A stretch of 7,901 nt of DNA from Lentisphaera sp. (GTDB taxonomy: Bacteria; Verrucomicrobiota; Lentisphaeria; Victivallales; GWF2-50-93): assembly GCA_020721745.1 (NCBI GenBank), contig DYMC01000111.1, positions 1 through 7,901 on the forward strand, read 5' to 3'. This document shows, one piece after another, positions 7,467 through 7,901 of this stretch. Numbering within the stretch: the stretch's first letter is position 1; each line of letters begins with the position of its first letter. Position numbers and translations under genes: made by a program. The notes beneath the pieces are model-generated. The model ran no database searches. It worked only from the letters and a program-made list of their open reading frames with translations, and was not told where the DNA came from.

Positions 7467-7592
7467 CCGGCGGGCTCACGTCTTCAGTGGATATTTACTT
7501 AGACAAAATGCAAAAACAATGTTTTATCGTCTCAGATGCAACGTGCTAAACTTAGAACAGGTGGAGATAATATCAAGCCCGGAATTGCGGGA

Positions 7593-7817
7593 TTATTTAG
7601 CCATCTGGAACTCGCGGTAGAGCCTGGCATATCTCCCCTTCAGCCTGAGCAGGGAATGGTGAGTGCCCCTCTCGATGATCTCGCCGTTCTCCATCATGAG
7701 CAGCAGGTCTGCCTTGCGCACAATGCTGAGACGGTGCGCCACGACGAAGCTGATCCTTCCCTTGAGCAGCTTCGAGAGGGCGTTCTGCAGCTTCTCCTCG
7801 CTGATGGCGTCCACTGA
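7593..7817 (-). pseudogene. C-terminal remnant of an ABC transporter ATPase
   Basis: About 75 codons match the end of an ABC exporter nucleotide-binding domain. They start at the D-loop residues SVDAISEEKLQNAL, continue through the H-loop VAHRLSIVRKADLLLMMENG and end with GEIIERGTHHSLLRLKGRYARLYREFQ before a TAA at 7593-7595. This tail is typical of half-size lipid or multidrug exporters of the MsbA/MdlB type. The membrane domain, Walker A, signature motif and Walker B are all absent. Five codons upstream of the D-loop the frame meets a stop (7833-7835), and the intervening residues do not match the expected Asp-Glu-Ala-Thr-Ser. A GTG at 7812-7814 could open the frame but it is the D-loop valine and has no good ribosome binding site. 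The remnant cannot bind ATP and is almost certainly a truncated gene. Its upstream sequence is replaced by about 45 bp of unrelated DNA and a terminator. Confidence 0.88.
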
Positions 7818-7864
7818 AGGGCGTAATTCCCATTAGTTGAGAGGGGAAGCAGCGGGAAAAAACA

Positions 7865-7893
7865 AAAAATCAACCGAATCCGGGTTGATTTTT
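7865..7893. terminator. Bidirectional intrinsic terminator
   Basis: AAAAATCAACC (7865-7875) pairs perfectly with GGTTGATTTTT (7883-7893) across a 7-base loop. On the minus strand the stem runs into TTTTTTGTTTTTT, and on the plus strand into TTTTTCTTTTT, so either direction has a U-rich tail. The stem is AT-rich and only moderately stable. No plus-strand gene lies just upstream, so its likely job is to end a leftward gene beyond the right edge. It also isolates the ABC remnant from any upstream transcription. Confidence 0.75.
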
Positions 7894-7901
7894 CTTTTTG
7901 C

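Larger units (their letters stand above)
7370..7507. repeat. MITE-like structured element with terminal inverted repeats
   Basis: The outer arms are 7370-7392 and 7483-7507. The core GTAAATATTCACTGAA (7377-7392) pairs with the reverse complement of 7483-7498 at 15 of 16 bases. After a 2-base bulge (7499-7500), the match continues through GTCT/AGAC (7373-7376 with 7501-7504) and two of the next three bases. The roughly 90-bp interior is GC-rich and holds two hairpins. No reading frame is present. The layout fits a miniature inverted-repeat element or other dispersed structured repeat. No target-site duplication is evident, so transposition is inferred only from the arms. It could also be a cis-acting RNA structure upstream of the leftward operon. 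Confidence 0.65.
7304..7592. other. Intergenic region without a convincing gene
   Basis: These 289 bp separate the start of the PH/TerB-like gene from the end of the ABC transporter scrap. About half is the inverted-repeat element at 7370-7507. The flanks (7304-7369 and 7508-7592) are AT-richer and show no domain-bearing reading frame. The promoter for the leftward TerB-mannosidase pair should lie here, but no strong -35/-10 pair stands out. Confidence 0.6.

Noticed and set aside
7492..7519. Leftward promoter with TTGTTT and TAAATA boxes 16 bp apart, overlapping the right arm of the repeat
   Set aside because: Both boxes match consensus only partly, the region is AT-rich, and sigma factor preferences of this organism are unknown.
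7578..7591. CCCG/CGGG hairpin just after the ABC remnant as a terminator
   Set aside because: The stem is only 4 bp with a 6-base loop and no strong T-run follows on the minus strand. The support is too weak to list.
7812..7814. GTG as a genuine start for a small 73-residue protein
   Set aside because: The GTG encodes the conserved D-loop valine, has no suitable ribosome binding site, and the product would lack every ATP-binding motif.

Overview
The window (7901 bp, moderately GC-rich) looks like chromosomal DNA from an uncultured bacterium. In the pilus genes isoleucine is mostly ATA and arginine often AGG despite the GC content. This codon habit, together with an FHA-CpaF fusion, would fit a candidate-phylum or PVC-type lineage such as Omnitrophota or Planctomycetota. 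That placement is a guess; nothing here fixes the taxonomy.

Positions 44-3521 (+ strand) hold a compact three-gene block for a tight-adherence (Tad/Flp) type IVc pilus or related secretion machine: CpaB, a CpaF ATPase with an N-terminal FHA domain, and the platform protein TadB. Gaps are 20 bp and then a 1-base overlap, so they read as one transcript. The usual intervening genes (secretin CpaC/RcpA, CpaE) and the usual TadC partner after TadB are absent from these positions. The tad block ends against an opposing gene, with 2 bp between the two stop codons.

Positions 3524-7303 (- strand) hold two genes in the order PH-like/TerB-like protein, then a GH38 alpha-mannosidase, separated by 21 bp that contain the mannosidase ribosome binding site. 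They are probably co-transcribed. The mannosidase keeps the family's zinc and nucleophile residues but carries an unusual Ser/Gly/Cys-rich insert of about 50 residues. The TerB-like protein has a Gly-Ala linker encoded by an in-frame 6-bp tandem repeat.

Positions 7304-7901 are an accessory, remodelled stretch. They hold a roughly 138-bp structured element with long imperfect terminal inverted repeats and GC-rich internal hairpins (MITE-like), the C-terminal scrap of an ABC transporter ATPase whose homology starts abruptly at the D-loop, and an AT-rich bidirectional intrinsic terminator that probably ends a leftward gene beyond the right edge. The ABC breakpoint lies inside a 10-bp sequence that matches one arm of the inverted-repeat element in opposite orientation.

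I see no clear new multi-gene system. The most novel-looking items are the inverted-repeat element with its link to the ABC scrap, the reduced FHA-regulated tad block, and the PH/TerB-like protein paired with the mannosidase.
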